Shown piece after piece: positions 1 to 11,635 of a stretch of DNA of 64,000 nt. Both the position numbers and the translations under genes were made by a program. This DNA is from Sipunculus nudus. Lineage: Eukaryota; Annelida; Sipuncula; Golfingiida; Sipunculidae. How positions within the stretch are numbered: position 1 is the stretch's first letter; every line of letters begins with the position of its first letter. The notes beneath the pieces are model-generated. The model saw only the letters and a program-made list of their open reading frames with translations. It was not told the DNA's origin and made no database searches. The stretch lies in contig CM049308.1 in NCBI GenBank assembly GCA_026874595.1, forward strand, positions 36,824,027-36,888,026, read 5' to 3'.

Positions 1-120
1 TTCAGCAGTGATGTTTGTGTAATTGTTTCTTATTCAAAATGTTTAGTACTTGCATTGTTCATATACATGAAAAGTAATGGTCCAGCATTGAAGCATTATA
101 CCTGGTGTATTTCCCAATGC

Positions 121-150
121 ATAGGTTCGCATTAGGCCTGTAGGCCTTGT
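121..150 (+). mobile_element. Family D solo 3' end
   Basis: GGTTCGCATTAGGCCTGTAG GCCTTGTT is identical to the 3' end of the element closing at 48696, including the AGGCCT-GT-AGGCCT hairpin. Upstream sequence (1-120) is not recognisable. Confidence 0.55.
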
Positions 151-418
151 TTTTTTTTTCAATTTTGGCCTTGTGAGCTGGATAGCTGGATATCTCAAAA
201 AGAATTCAACACAGAAACTTCATTTCTTTGGTGCAGATGCAAATAAACAAAATCTTGGTCAAGTTAGAATATTGAACTTTTTTTATAGACGAAAAATTAA
301 GAGCTTATTTCACAGGAACCACTTATTAATTCATAACGAAATATGGTGTCATTATTCCCCTTGATGATCTGTAACTGCTGCATCAGGTTTGTGGTGCCAT
401 TAACAGTGTCTTATATAT

Positions 419-1605
419 TTTTAGGTCAGCTGACTGCAAGTCATCTGAGCTATAGCAATGGACCTTTGTCTGTAATCTGTCTGTCCAATTGTTCATCCGG
501 TAACTGGACACGTTTTGAAATTATTGGACCTACAAATCTTAAATTCAGCATACTGTTAGATGTCCTCAAGATCTGGATCCTACCAAGCTGAAAACTGGGT
601 CATGGCAACTTAGTTCCTTTGAATAAAAACTTCCATTTTCCATTAAAAACCTGTTGTTGCACTTCAAGACTGCATGCCCACCATGAAAACCACTTGAGCT
701 GTTTTGTTCAAGATTGGTATAATCATTTCAGCATGTATTTCCTGTATTCATATGCCAGAAATTTGGTCATTATTGTGAAATTTGCAGAAGTTATGAGCCC
801 AACCACAATGCACCTTGTCAACAATCAGAAAAGATATTTACTCCCATTTCAAACATATAACTATATTTAATTTAGTTTAAATTGTATTTGAGAAATTAAA
901 TCAAAATTATGTAAATATTTTAAGTTACAAGCATTTATGTAAAATCAATACCTTTGATTTTACCTAACTTTGACAATGGCACATTTTTTTTCCTTTGAGT
1001 ACATTTGATTTGGTTTTCACATAATGGACAGTTAAGTGTTAAGCTATCATAATCTGAAATTTGAAGGCAATTGTTAAAAAAGTTTTGGTAGACAAGGTTT
1101 CAAGTATTAGTTGTCCTTACATTAAGCCTTGTTACACTTCCAGACTGCCTACCATGAAAGCCACTAGTGTTGTTTTGTTTATATTTTTTTTTGTATACTG
1201 TTCCTCCATATATCTCTGTTATGCAAATGCCAGAAATTAGGTCAATATTGCATAATATGTAGAAGTTATGGGCAACAACATATGTACCTTGTCAAAAACC
1301 AGGAAAGAAATCACTTACTATACATGATAACTGTTAAAGCTATAGAAACTTTTTCAAGCAGAGTATTGTATTTTATTAAGATTTAATTATATGCCAAAAT
1401 TTTAAACTAGTATTTTGCAGTTAGGTTATTAGCATATAAATGTAAAATCATATACCAACTTTATCCAGGGCACATTTTAACTCAGCTGACACCAAGTCAT
1501 ATTTCTAATACATATGAAAAACAATTACAATAGAAATAAGCATATCTTGCATTTACTAAACCCTTACAAAATTCAGATGAGCACCTTGACCCATGGGTCC
1601 CTTGT
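419..1605 (+). mobile_element. Family B element (variant B1), near complete
   Basis: It starts TTAGGTCAGCTGACTGCAAG TCATCTGAGC, an imperfect 12-bp hairpin in this family, then a GTCTGTCC-rich head. The 3' end is TTCAGATGAGCACCTTGACC CATGGGTCCCTTGTT. GCTCAGCT at the 5' end and AGCTGAGC near the 3' end are inverted in the better copies. The internal sequence is partly duplicated (660-960 and 1130-1460 share 'CACTTC(A/C)AGACTGC', 'GCCAGAAATT(T/A)GGTCA'). Confidence 0.68.
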
Positions 1606-2297
1606 TATGTATGTTTAGAATAATCTCAAACAAAAATTTGCAGTAGCAGTTATATGTTTTTTAATCTGTGCCCAATCAAAAACATGTTGTAAAATCTTTG
1701 TCTGGGGCTGTTTCAGGGATTTGGTTTCACTGCATTCACACCAGGAATCTTGAGAAAAGGAGAAACACAAACCTTTACTTTCTTTTCCTGTTTGACTGTA
1801 GTTTTCTAGAAGTCTCACTTTTCTTAATTCCCTTATTAAATCCCTAATTAATGCAGCATTTCTTTACTGATTGTAAATAAATACCATTAGCATCATGTGC
1901 CCACATTAAAAAAAGCCAACAGAATGTGTTGTTGTAAATAAGCTAAAACAATGTATGCCTGTTCCTAATGATACGTTCAAGTAATTAAGGATTTAGGAAT
2001 CAGTTCTTGATTCAGGCTTGCAGTGATTGTGAACCCATGGTGCACTGACCTGCCAGTCTAGCTGAAGCTGTTCAGTAATTAATGGCTCAAAAGCTGGCTG
2101 TCAAACAATAAATGTCAAAATGTTGTTTAAACCAATTAAATTCTTGTGTCTTGGGAGACCCATGTCTATTTCAGATACAGAGTTATGTGATCAGGACTGA
2201 ACAGGACGTGACACTTGGTGAATTTCCTGATGGCTGACATGGCAGGTCTGATGAATTATTTCCCCATACATCAGAGGGCCATTAGCCTCAGTGCACC
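1606..2297. other. No gene or repeat seen
   Basis: AT-rich sequence; the 67-codon minus frame at 1615-1818 has no recognisable features. Confidence 0.5.
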
Positions 2298-2710
2298 ATA
2301 GAATTATACAGTAACGGCCATATCTTAGTCAAAATCTGGGGCCCAGAAACATTCAGTTTTAGAATTATACAGGAATAGCCAAATCTTAGTCAAAATCTGG
2401 GACCAATAAACACTCAGTTTTAGAATTATACAGGAACAGCTATATCTTAATTAGTCAAAATCTGGGGTCAGTAAACATTCAGTTTTAGAATAATACAGGA
2501 ACAGCCTTATCTTAGTCCAAATCTGGGGCCCAGAAACACTCAGTTTCAGAATTATACAGGAATAGCCATATCTTTATCAAAATCTAGGGTCTATAAACAT
2601 TCAGTTTTAGAAATATACCAGAACTGCCAAAATCTTAGTCAAACTCTTTGGTCTGTAAACAATAAGTTTCGGAATTATACAGTAACAACCATATCATAGC
2701 CAAAATTTGG
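2298..2710 (+). repeat. 61-bp tandem array, ~7 copies
   Basis: The unit is marked by GAATTATACAGGAA(C/T)AGCC ATATCTTAGTCAAAATCTGG, repeating at ~2300, 2361, 2422, 2487, 2548, 2610 and 2672. Divergence between units is moderate. Confidence 0.8.
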
Positions 2711-2789
2711 ATTGTTACATCTTTATCCCCTTACCCAGCAGAGCTTGGGTGTATTGCAATCAGCTCCATCCTTCTTTATGTCTGTCCAT

Positions 2790-4050
2790 AAACAAATTTT
2801 ATGCAACAAGATATCTCAAAACTTTCAACTCAGATTTGCTTCAAATTTTGGTAACAGCACATCTTCTGGGTCTCCAGAGCTGATAAGGTTTAGGTCACAC
2901 TTTAATGATTTTTATTAATTTTTCAGTGCAAAATTTTAACATTTAATATGTGACAAGATATCTCTAAACATTTTACTCAAATATTTATTCTTATTTTAAT
3001 AGCAGTTGCATCTTATGGGTGTCCATAGCTGATTAGGTTTTGGTCACACTTGAGTGATTTTTGGATTATTTATGAATTTTTTATACAAAATTTTTACATT
3101 TCTTATATGACACTATTTTTCAAAAAGTTTTACTGGGATCTACTTCTTATTATAGTAGCAGATGCTTCTTAAGGGTCTCCAGAGTTGATTAGGTTTTGGT
3201 AACACTTGAATAATTTTTGGATTTTTTTATACACCTGTCTATGACATGACCTATGGTATACCCAAAGTCCGTCCATCTGTCCGTTAACTTTTGTGCCGGG
3301 ATAACTTATCAGTGCATTGATGAATTTTCACAAAACCCCCCATAAATACTTACCAATAGATTATTTCAAGAGTTTGATTGTAGGCAAAATCCCCTCATAT
3401 TTAATTAGGTCACAAGGCCACTTTGTGGTGTCGCCATGATAACTTGATAACCATGATGAAACTCAGCAGAGTTTTTAATCAGTGTAGTATCTAGCATAAT
3501 TTCCATTTCCAACAATATCCATGCATATTTAATGTGGTCAGCAGTCATCAAACTTTGGTGGCACCATGGTGACTTACCAAAATCTTATGGATATAATGAA
3601 ACTCAATATACATATTTACAAATAGTTTCTCACCTTAATTATAAACATATAATGCAACACTATATTTTTCAAAAAGTTTGACTTGGATCTACTTCTTATT
3701 ATACTAGCAGGTCTCTAGAGCCTCATACATTTTGTTCCTTTTTGGATATTTGTATGAATTCTTAAATTGTTTGCATTTTTTTAATGAATTTTGAAATCCT
3801 AACCAATTCATATGCAATGCATGGCAGGTATATCTTAAAGGTCACCTTACCTGAACAGGTTTGGGTCACAGGTTGATGGATTGTAGGATTTATTTATGAA
3901 TTTTCATACTGAATGTCAAACATTTATATGCAATGCAGTATTGTAAAAAGTGTTACTGAAATCCATCTCTAATTAAAAAGGTAGGTATATTTTATTGTTA
4001 TCCTTGCTTGATTATAGGATTAGGTGCATTCTTAGTTTATTATGTGATAT
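2790..4050 (+). repeat. Degenerate ~150-bp tandem array, interrupted
   Basis: Units share 'CAA(G)ATATCTC-AAA-TTT', 'TCTGGGTCTCCAGAGCTGAT', 'AGGTTT(T/A)GGTCACACTT' at ~2880, ~3030 and ~3180, with weaker ones at ~3700, ~3850 and ~4000. A different repeat (3232-3650), with a GTCCGTCCATCTGTCCGTTA head and 'GTGCCGGGATAAC', sits inside it. Confidence 0.55.
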
Positions 4051-4878
4051 TTTTTTCTACATGTTTTTGTCATGTTTCAGATTCAATTACAAGGCAAAAG
4101 TACACATTTCTCAATTAGTCAGTTTCCATATTGGCAGATAAGGTTCTCTTATTAAGCCTGCACAGAGTGGACCCTTATTGTTTTCAGTCAGTTCTGCACT
4201 GTGAGAGTGCGTGTGTGTGATGGTGTGTGAACACATTTATTCACATTCTCATTTGGCGGGTGATACATTCCTTTGGACATTTTCTAATTTAAATATTTGT
4301 AGTTATGTAGTTCCGCCAATATAAAAAAAAACAGCTAATACTTCTGGATTAGGCTGTAATCTGATGCAGAATGTATGTAACATGTACAGTTCCTTCTTTT
4401 TTAAATCTGACATTTTAGAGATGGCACCTGGAAACTCAATCAGTTTTGCTGTGTATCATCAGAAAATCTTTAATTTTGATGAAACATGTTTAACTTAGTA
4501 GTAACCAATGAGGATGAGGAGGCAGTAATGTGTTTAAATGGAATTTGACGTACACGGTCCAGCTGAAGAAGTTAATATCACCTTCATTTTAAGTCCCCTT
4601 TAATTAATGTTTGACCACTCTTTTGCATAACCTCCAGTTCCTGATGAATTAGTCTCTTTTTCAAATACAAATTATTTCTTATCATTGGATTTGGAACAAT
4701 AAATTTGAGGAACAATTAAGTGAGACAGTAAGTCATGTGAAGTTGATGTCAGCTGGAGAAACTGATTAAAAGCATATCACACCTGAAAGCCCAACAGCAG
4801 TTGGTTTAGCTTTGTAATAAATTAATTATTGTTGGGATCTGTAGCTGATGACTCAAAAGAATTACTAAACAAGATTTT
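4051..4878. other. No gene seen
   Basis: Contains only a short GTGTGTGTGATGGTGTGTG stretch near 4210. Confidence 0.5.
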
Positions 4879-5968
4879 TAGCTCAGCTGACTGTAAGTCA
4901 TCTGAGCTATAGCGATCACCCTTGGCAGCCAGCCGCTGTTAACAGGGCACAAATCGTATCCGTTAGACCTAGAAACTTCTAATTGTACATCCAGGGAGGT
5001 GCGTGGGCAAATCTCCTTCGAAACCTGAAATTAGGTCATGGCGACCTATATTTTGTGACTTGCGGGCCAAAAACATGATTTTGAGCAGTCAGACGGGGCA
5101 CAAATTGTATCCATTAGGCCTAGAAACCTCTTACCAGACATTTTGGGATATCCTAGGCAAATGTCCTTGAAAACCTGAAACTAGGTCTGTGACCTATATT
5201 CTGCAACCTGTAGGGAAAAGACCTCATTTGAGCACCCTGAATGTCAGATGGGGACAAATAGTATCTGTGGAGCCTAGAATCTTCTAACTCAATATCCTGG
5301 AAGTGTCTAGGCAAATCTCCTTGGAAGTCTGAAATTAGGTCACCGTGACCGATATTCTGCAACTTATAGGAAAAAGATGTCGTATGAACACGCTGAATGT
5401 CAGATGGTGACAAATCTTATCTGTAAGGCTTAGAATCTTCTTACACTATTTCCTGGGAGGCTCTAGCCAAATCTTCTTGGAAACCTGAAATTAGGTCATG
5501 GTGACCTACATTTTGTGATCTATTAGACAAAAACACGATTTTGAGCACCCTGAATGTCAGATGGGCAGAAATCTTATCCGTTAGGCCTAGAATCTTCTAA
5601 TGCAATATCCTGGGAGGTCTTAGGCAAATCTCCTTAGAAACCTGAAATGAGGTCATGGTGACCTACATTTTGTGACCTACAGGCTGAAAACAGGATTTTG
5701 AGCATCCAGAAAGTCATGCAGGGCACACATTGTATTTGGTAGGCCTAGAATCTTCTAATGTAACATTCTGAGATGTCCTTGGCCAATGTCCTAGGAAAAC
5801 TGAATTTAGGTCACCATGACCTATATTTTGCAACCTATTAGAAAAGATGTTATATAAGCACCCAGACAGTCAGAAAGGGCTCAAATTGTATCCATCAGGC
5901 CTGGAATCTTTAAATATAAAATTCAGGGGGTTCTTAGTCAAGTGTCCTTGGAAACCTGAAATTATTTT
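4879..5968 (+). mobile_element. Family B element (variant B2) with seven 157-bp units
   Basis: The 5' end is a well preserved hairpin (TTAGCTCAGCTGACTGTAAG TCATCTGAGC). Seven diverged ~157-bp tandem units follow, marked by 'GGCACAAAT-GTATCC' at ~4937, 5093, 5250, 5405, 5562, 5718 and 5876. No 3' end was found. The 86-codon minus-strand frame (5153-5413) is a repeat by-product, as its two halves are copies. Confidence 0.72.
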
Positions 5969-8580
5969 GGGAACAGTTAAGTATTTAATTTAACCACAGT
6001 GACCAGTCGGTTATCATTAGTTTGATCAGACAGACTCATATTATTTTCAAGGTTAGAATAGGCTGTTCAGCATGTGTAATCCTGAATGACTGCATGGTGC
6101 AGCAGGCAGGATAAGATCTGCACCTGCACCATCTTCTTGAACACGTTTCCTCATCCTATAATTTCTGTATTACCTAGTCATATTTGTCTGATGCCCCTAC
6201 TTTTATGTGACATGGATTTTTTTCAGATACTTATTGTTTAAATAAGAAGTGAACATTGCTTTGTTATTAGAGGCAACTGATGGTTTCCTGCATTCTTTCC
6301 ATATCTAAAAACCTGTGATCACACCTTAAGTGGGTACCTGTTGTACCTATATATTAACAAAAGAACAAGCACAATTTGTCCAGTAAACATCTATCAGTTA
6401 TCACATACATTGTTTCAGATGGGGTCAAGTTTGTGTTAATGCCCTTAGCCCTTGCTCAGTCTCTATTATTCTGAATGTTATTCTGTTATTCTGAAAAACA
6501 CTTTCTTGCTGTAGCTGCCAGTAGATTTGGACCTAGTTTTCAGTATGTGCTTAGATGATGACCAGTTACTTGTCAAGTTTGATTTTTGTCTTGGCTGACC
6601 TATTTCTTATGGTATGACATCTCATACAAAGAAAGAAAATATACATATGTAGATATAATCAATAGCCTTACTTCTGCCATTTGCTTTGATGATGACCAGG
6701 TACAGAAAAGCTTCAGTTTCTTCTTGGCTGACCTACTTATGATGGTATGATGGATCCTGAACTTGGAAAATGTTGTGAAAAATGCACTTGTATAGAATTC
6801 TTTTCTCTCTTTTTGTTGTCAGTGATCTTTCATGAATTTCATAAGCATTCTAGAGAATAATTCATTTGTAGGATAAAAGATAACTAAATAAATATATGAA
6901 GACTACCTAAAATAGTGGATTGCTTTATCGATTTTTTGGAAGGTGGCACCACCTACATTTATGTGACAGCTTTCTGCATTTGTGGTAGGTGGCGCAACCT
7001 ACATATACATTTCGGCTGCAGACATCCATGCTAATATGCAACACACCTCACTCTGTTTCCCCTTGCCACTCAATCCATGCCTCACTTCACCTGTTCCACT
7101 CTGATTTCGGCGGATACAGGTAGTCGATGGTCGACTACCCGTATTTTAGTTTTCTTATATGTTGATATATTAAGCCACCTGAGGCAAGGGCCTTGATGCC
7201 ACCTTAAAAGTATTTTTGAGTTTTCAGACTTTCATATGAGCTCATAGGAGGGGTCATGATCACAACTCTAGTACATGGCTATAAATAAACCATGCAGCCA
7301 AAAATTTGGAATCTAATATTTGGTAAGTTTTATTTTCTTTTGTATCCCCAACAATAGAGTGATCTGTTTTTCTGGGTCCTCATCACATATATGCTGCATA
7401 AAAAAGTTCTCTTTTGAATAATCCTAACCCAAAGACTGGTCTTTTTTGACCACACCAAGTGATGCATTTCATATAGAAGACCTACAATCAATCACTGAAA
7501 TAAATGTGGACAAGTTCAGTTTGAAAGGCCAAGACAATTTTATCTAATGTCAAGTGCTTTGAGAAAGTTGTTGTGCATTTGGGACTGTCTTTGAGGGAGT
7601 AAATATTTTAAGATCCTTACTGTCAGAGACGAAAAGTTTAAGCAATACAGGTCATGAGACAATTTATCTTTGGTTGTTTGGCTGCAGATTCATTAAATAT
7701 ATTTCGTGTTGTTAAAATCTGCCAGAACTTTATCTGTTAGTTTCATTGGATTATGTACTCAGAATGGTAACTTTTTTTTTCTTCCTGTCCTGTTAGTCAA
7801 TTGATAAATGCAATTCAATGCCCCTACAAGATTTGCAACTGAAACTTGATGCATCCTTAGAACTGTATAGAGGGAACATTTTTCATATCCCAAGATTATA
7901 GCTCAGATTTGCCCAATTTGTAAAGTAAAGAAATATATGGGGTTGTCAGATATGATCTGAGCTTCATTTGTTTAAGAAACACACCATATTAAAGAAACGT
8001 TGCATATATAACAATACATAACAGAATAATGGTCACAAATCTGTGAGCTTCATTTATGATTTTTAAGTATTTTTCAGTACTTATTAGTTAAAACTTAATC
8101 TACATTTGTCTACAGTGTTGTTTGATCAAAATGACCAGTGGATGACCAGTACCTTAAAATTTCTTGCATGTTCTTCATAGACCTAGCTTATATCATGTTA
8201 ATTCCTTTATACATATTTTTTTATGTTCAGTGCTTTTATTATATTTTCTCAGTTCTTAATAATTTTAATATGTTTGAAGAAAATGTTTGCTTTCCCTGGC
8301 AATTTCCTGAGCACCAGAAGGTGTTCATTTCAGCTTGTTTTAGCTTCTTTCAAATACAAAGTCCTTTCAAATACATGTATATTTTTACAAGCTAATTATT
8401 AATTGACTTTGGAATGAAAAATGTACAAGATAAATGAGAAAGTTACATGTGGAGTGTGATATTAACATTTTGACAAAATTTTGTAATAATAATCTAAGTA
8501 TGTGTATCCTGATGTTAATCCTTGATATAGTCCTTGAGTTATTTTAATTGTGTGATTTCCTGAACCAGAGGCCATCATTA
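5969..8580. other. No gene seen apart from the family-A end at 6936-7149
   Basis: AT-rich unique-looking DNA. Short frames (such as 8138-8395) are A/T-driven. Confidence 0.5.
6936..7149 (+). mobile_element. Family A solo 3' end
   Basis: Only the last ~210 bp of family A is present: GGTGGCACCACCTACATT, the 'CTTGCCACTCAATCCATGCC' block, GGCGGATACAGG, an intact 3' hairpin (GTAGTCG-ATGG-TCGACTAC) and the end CCGTATTTTAG-TT. The 5' part is missing. This copy is 5'-truncated. Confidence 0.7.
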
Positions 8581-8622
8581 ACTCACGTGAAAGGTTAATG
8601 TCACACAAGAATCAATACCAAC

Positions 8623-8942
8623 ATGTCCTTCAACACTCAAATTGATGATTTCTTTGTTAGAGTCAGAGCCAATAAAGCCAGGATACATGCTGCCACTGTA
8701 CAGTCAGGACCTGTTCTGGGTTTGTTGATTGCACAGCAACAGATCTCGGCCATGCATCCACTGTCAGCTGGTACAAGTGAAAGCCTGGCAACAATTCTTT
8801 GCAGGAATTCTGCAGCCACCGGATACTTGGAGAGGCTGGAATTGATTATGGGGTCAGATGGAAGGGTACTGTTTGAGTAACATTGAGTAGTTGTGATTTC
8901 ATGCTCTGCTATAGTTGATGTTTGAGTATTGGGGATGTTCAT
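8623..8942. other. GC-richer island open on both strands (unassigned)
   Basis: The + strand is open for 85 codons (8623-8880, from MSFNTQIDDFFVRVRANKAR) and the - strand for 101 codons (8942-8637). Both readings look more protein-like than typical noise here, but neither matches a family I know, and no splice sites flank them convincingly. It may be a decayed exon, a noncoding RNA exon or chance. Confidence 0.25.
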
Positions 8943-9026
8943 TCAGGGTGTTAATTTGGTGTTGGTTACCTGCGTGTGTAGAGCTTCAGTGGTACTGCCT
9001 GTGTAATTTCTTGATTTATGTGCCTT

Positions 9027-9034
9027 TGACGTCA
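9027..9034. promoter_or_regulatory. CRE-like site TGACGTCA
   Basis: A perfect 8-bp ATF/CREB palindrome, ~90 bp beyond the GC-richer island. A match this short can be chance. Confidence 0.25.
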
Positions 9035-9129
9035 TAATGATGCAAGCAGACAGTTCATGGGGCAGCCTTGAAGGTGTACACAACCCATATATGGCGGGAT
9101 TTGAACAATATGACATTAAGAGAACCAAA

Positions 9130-10149
9130 AATTGGACATACTAGTGAAACTGAAAGAATGAATCTTATTGGAACAGCTTTCCTCTACGGGTAAACAAAAA
9201 ATTGGAAAAAAGCTTTACTAGCTTGAATGAAAAGGCAAATAAAGTTAAGGAAGAATTATGTCTGACAACTCCAATTATAATGAGTCAATAAAGTCGGACA
9301 AGCTTCCATTAATGAGTGAATTAAGTGGGATCACATGTGATAAATGCATGAATAAAGTATGACCAAGCGGCATGGAAATGTTAATTAAGGTCTAAGTGTC
9401 ATCTGAAAATCAAAAAAAAAAAAAAATTTGAGTCTTTGTTTTATCCACCTTGGCAAAAAAAATGAATGTTTACATGTTAGTTATGCATTGAGGAAATTAA
9501 AGTGACATTTTAATTGATTTGTTAACACCATGGGGGTTTATATAGTATCACCACATTGTCTGTTGCCCATTGGTCAGCTGCTTATGCAAGTTGCTGACAG
9601 ACTTGTGGGATGTCACCAGGTTTAGCAGGTGTATCAACTTGGCCACTACTGGTCCTGATTGCTTCCTACTTTTTACAAAGAATAGCTGGTGAAAAGGCAG
9701 GGTAGGCGAGTGACCTTAGCATATTAATAGATACCTAGGCCCTGGAATCATAAGCTCATAATTAAGCCAATGATGTTGACAACTACAGACTTGACATGTG
9801 CAAAAATCTCCATGTTCCATGTCCATCCAACCAGCACTCTAAGCATGTTAGGGGCATCCAATAATTTGTTATGACAAACTCTGATAAACTGCCATCTTCA
9901 AGGGATGGGGTTGAAATTAATACCCTCACCACAGTGACAAGCTCTAATTTTTGGTGAGCCACCTTGTTTGATGGATGCCATTTTCTGATTTATCTGACAT
10001 TTGGTATTAAATTCTGTCAGACTGCAGCAAATTTAGTCATCTTAGAACTTGTGAAGAGTTGTTTAGTATTTATCACTCTCCATTTCTAAGTTTATGATAC
10101 TGAAAATCTAACAAACCTAACAAAATTAAAATTTGTTAGTAACATAATT
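9130..10149. other. Nothing recognised
   Basis: AT-rich, with a 15-A run near 9412. Confidence 0.5.
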
Positions 10150-10445
10150 TGTATCTGTGGTGATGGAAGCTGTATTCCGCTTCATGGCAGTTGTATACAA
10201 TGATGACAGCTGTATGCGGTGATGGCATCTGTATACAATGATGACAGCTGTATGCGGTGATAGCATCTGTATACAATGATGACAGCTGAAATGCAGTGAT
10301 TGTTGTCATATAAAGTGCATGGTGACAGCTGTATGCAGTGTGGGCAGTTGTATTACAATGATGTCTGCTGTATGCAGGGATTAGAGCTAAAGATGCAGGG
10401 ATATCAGCTGTATGCAGTCATGAAGGCAATTGTATGCAGTCCAGT
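10150..10445 (+). repeat. 19-bp minisatellite with a 38-bp dimer
   Basis: GATGACAGCTGTATGCGGT alternates with GATGGCATCTGTATACAAT; the 38-bp pair repeats nearly perfectly from ~10200 to 10290, and diverged 19-mers extend on both sides. Confidence 0.7.
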
Positions 10446-11208
10446 ATTTTAATAATTATAAAGCAAGATAATAAAGATGCAGTTGATGTAAATCAGCATT
10501 TTTCATAACAACATTCAGGCCTTGTACCCCTCCTGCACGTGTGTACTTTTTTAGTCCCTGTGCTTCAATCTCTGATCTCTGTCACCTGCATGGCTTGCAA
10601 CATTTATACTGGTGATATAGTGATATCATCAGCTGGTGATGTATTTCCATCCAGCACATATACTACAGCAGGTCCATATCAAGTACAGTCACCCCTATGA
10701 CTTCCAGTCCCTCCAATTACTGCAAGAACATTTCTACATGTAGGGTTGCAGTATTTTAATTTCATGAGAAATTGAATTTGCTAAACATTATTATATCAGG
10801 TATTCATTTCTTGTAAATAGTTGTTTCATCTAAATAGTTTATCACTGTTACTAAAATTGATAGGTATCATTGAAACACAGGACCATTCAAATAATTAATG
10901 CATGTAATAACTGTTATTTTGGGGAACAGGTGTGCCTAGAGTTCTCTGAATAATTACATCCGTGTGAGACTATATATGAAACCGATAAATTCGGCTGTCC
11001 CTCCATAGAAAAGAAAATATATTTTTACAAAAGACAGTTCTCACCTGTTTATGATTATTTTGAATACCAGCACAAATTTGAACACATTTCATGTTTACAT
11101 GATGATTACCTAAAATTATGGTTATGACACAAATTAAAAGGAAACAGGATTTTATTATTTGCTTAAATTAGAGTGGCACTAGTAAAGAAGAAAGGAAGTA
11201 CTACAGTT
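10446..11208. other. Nothing recognised
   Basis: AT-rich, with no frame or repeat that I can support. Confidence 0.5.
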
Positions 11209-11289
11209 TTATCTCCATTTGATATTATTTTAGATTTTTACCTTCAAGGTCAACTTCAGCTGAGCACAGTGACCTATGGGTCCCTTGTT
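11209..11289 (+). mobile_element. Family B solo 3' end
   Basis: It contains TTATCTCCATTTGATATTAT and ends GCTGAGCACAGTGACCTATG GGTCCCTTGTT. No 5' part is present. Confidence 0.55.
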
Positions 11290-11635
11290 ATAACCATGTG
11301 ACTTTTTGCAGCACTATAAAAAATCGAGTTTCTGTCTTAGATGTCTAATTATTCTGAATGTTTAATCAGGTGTTTGCTTCTTACTCTGTAAGACAGAGTT
11401 TGATATGTGTTGGTATATGTTAATTAGGCTGAATAAGGGGTATAATTTTGAACATACAACATAGTAAGCATTCCTTCGAGTGTTTAAGTACTATCCAAAA
11501 AACATATGTACATAAGAAAAAGGTCATTCACAGAATAAGTCATTAAGTAACAACCACCACATTACTTCAAGGATACTTCTTTGATGCTTGATCAGATACG
11601 AGCATGCAGATTCTACTGATCAAGTCACTTAAAAT

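Noticed and set aside
5153-5413. 86-codon minus frame with an internal peptide repeat
   Set aside because: The two halves correspond to adjacent 157-bp units of family B2.
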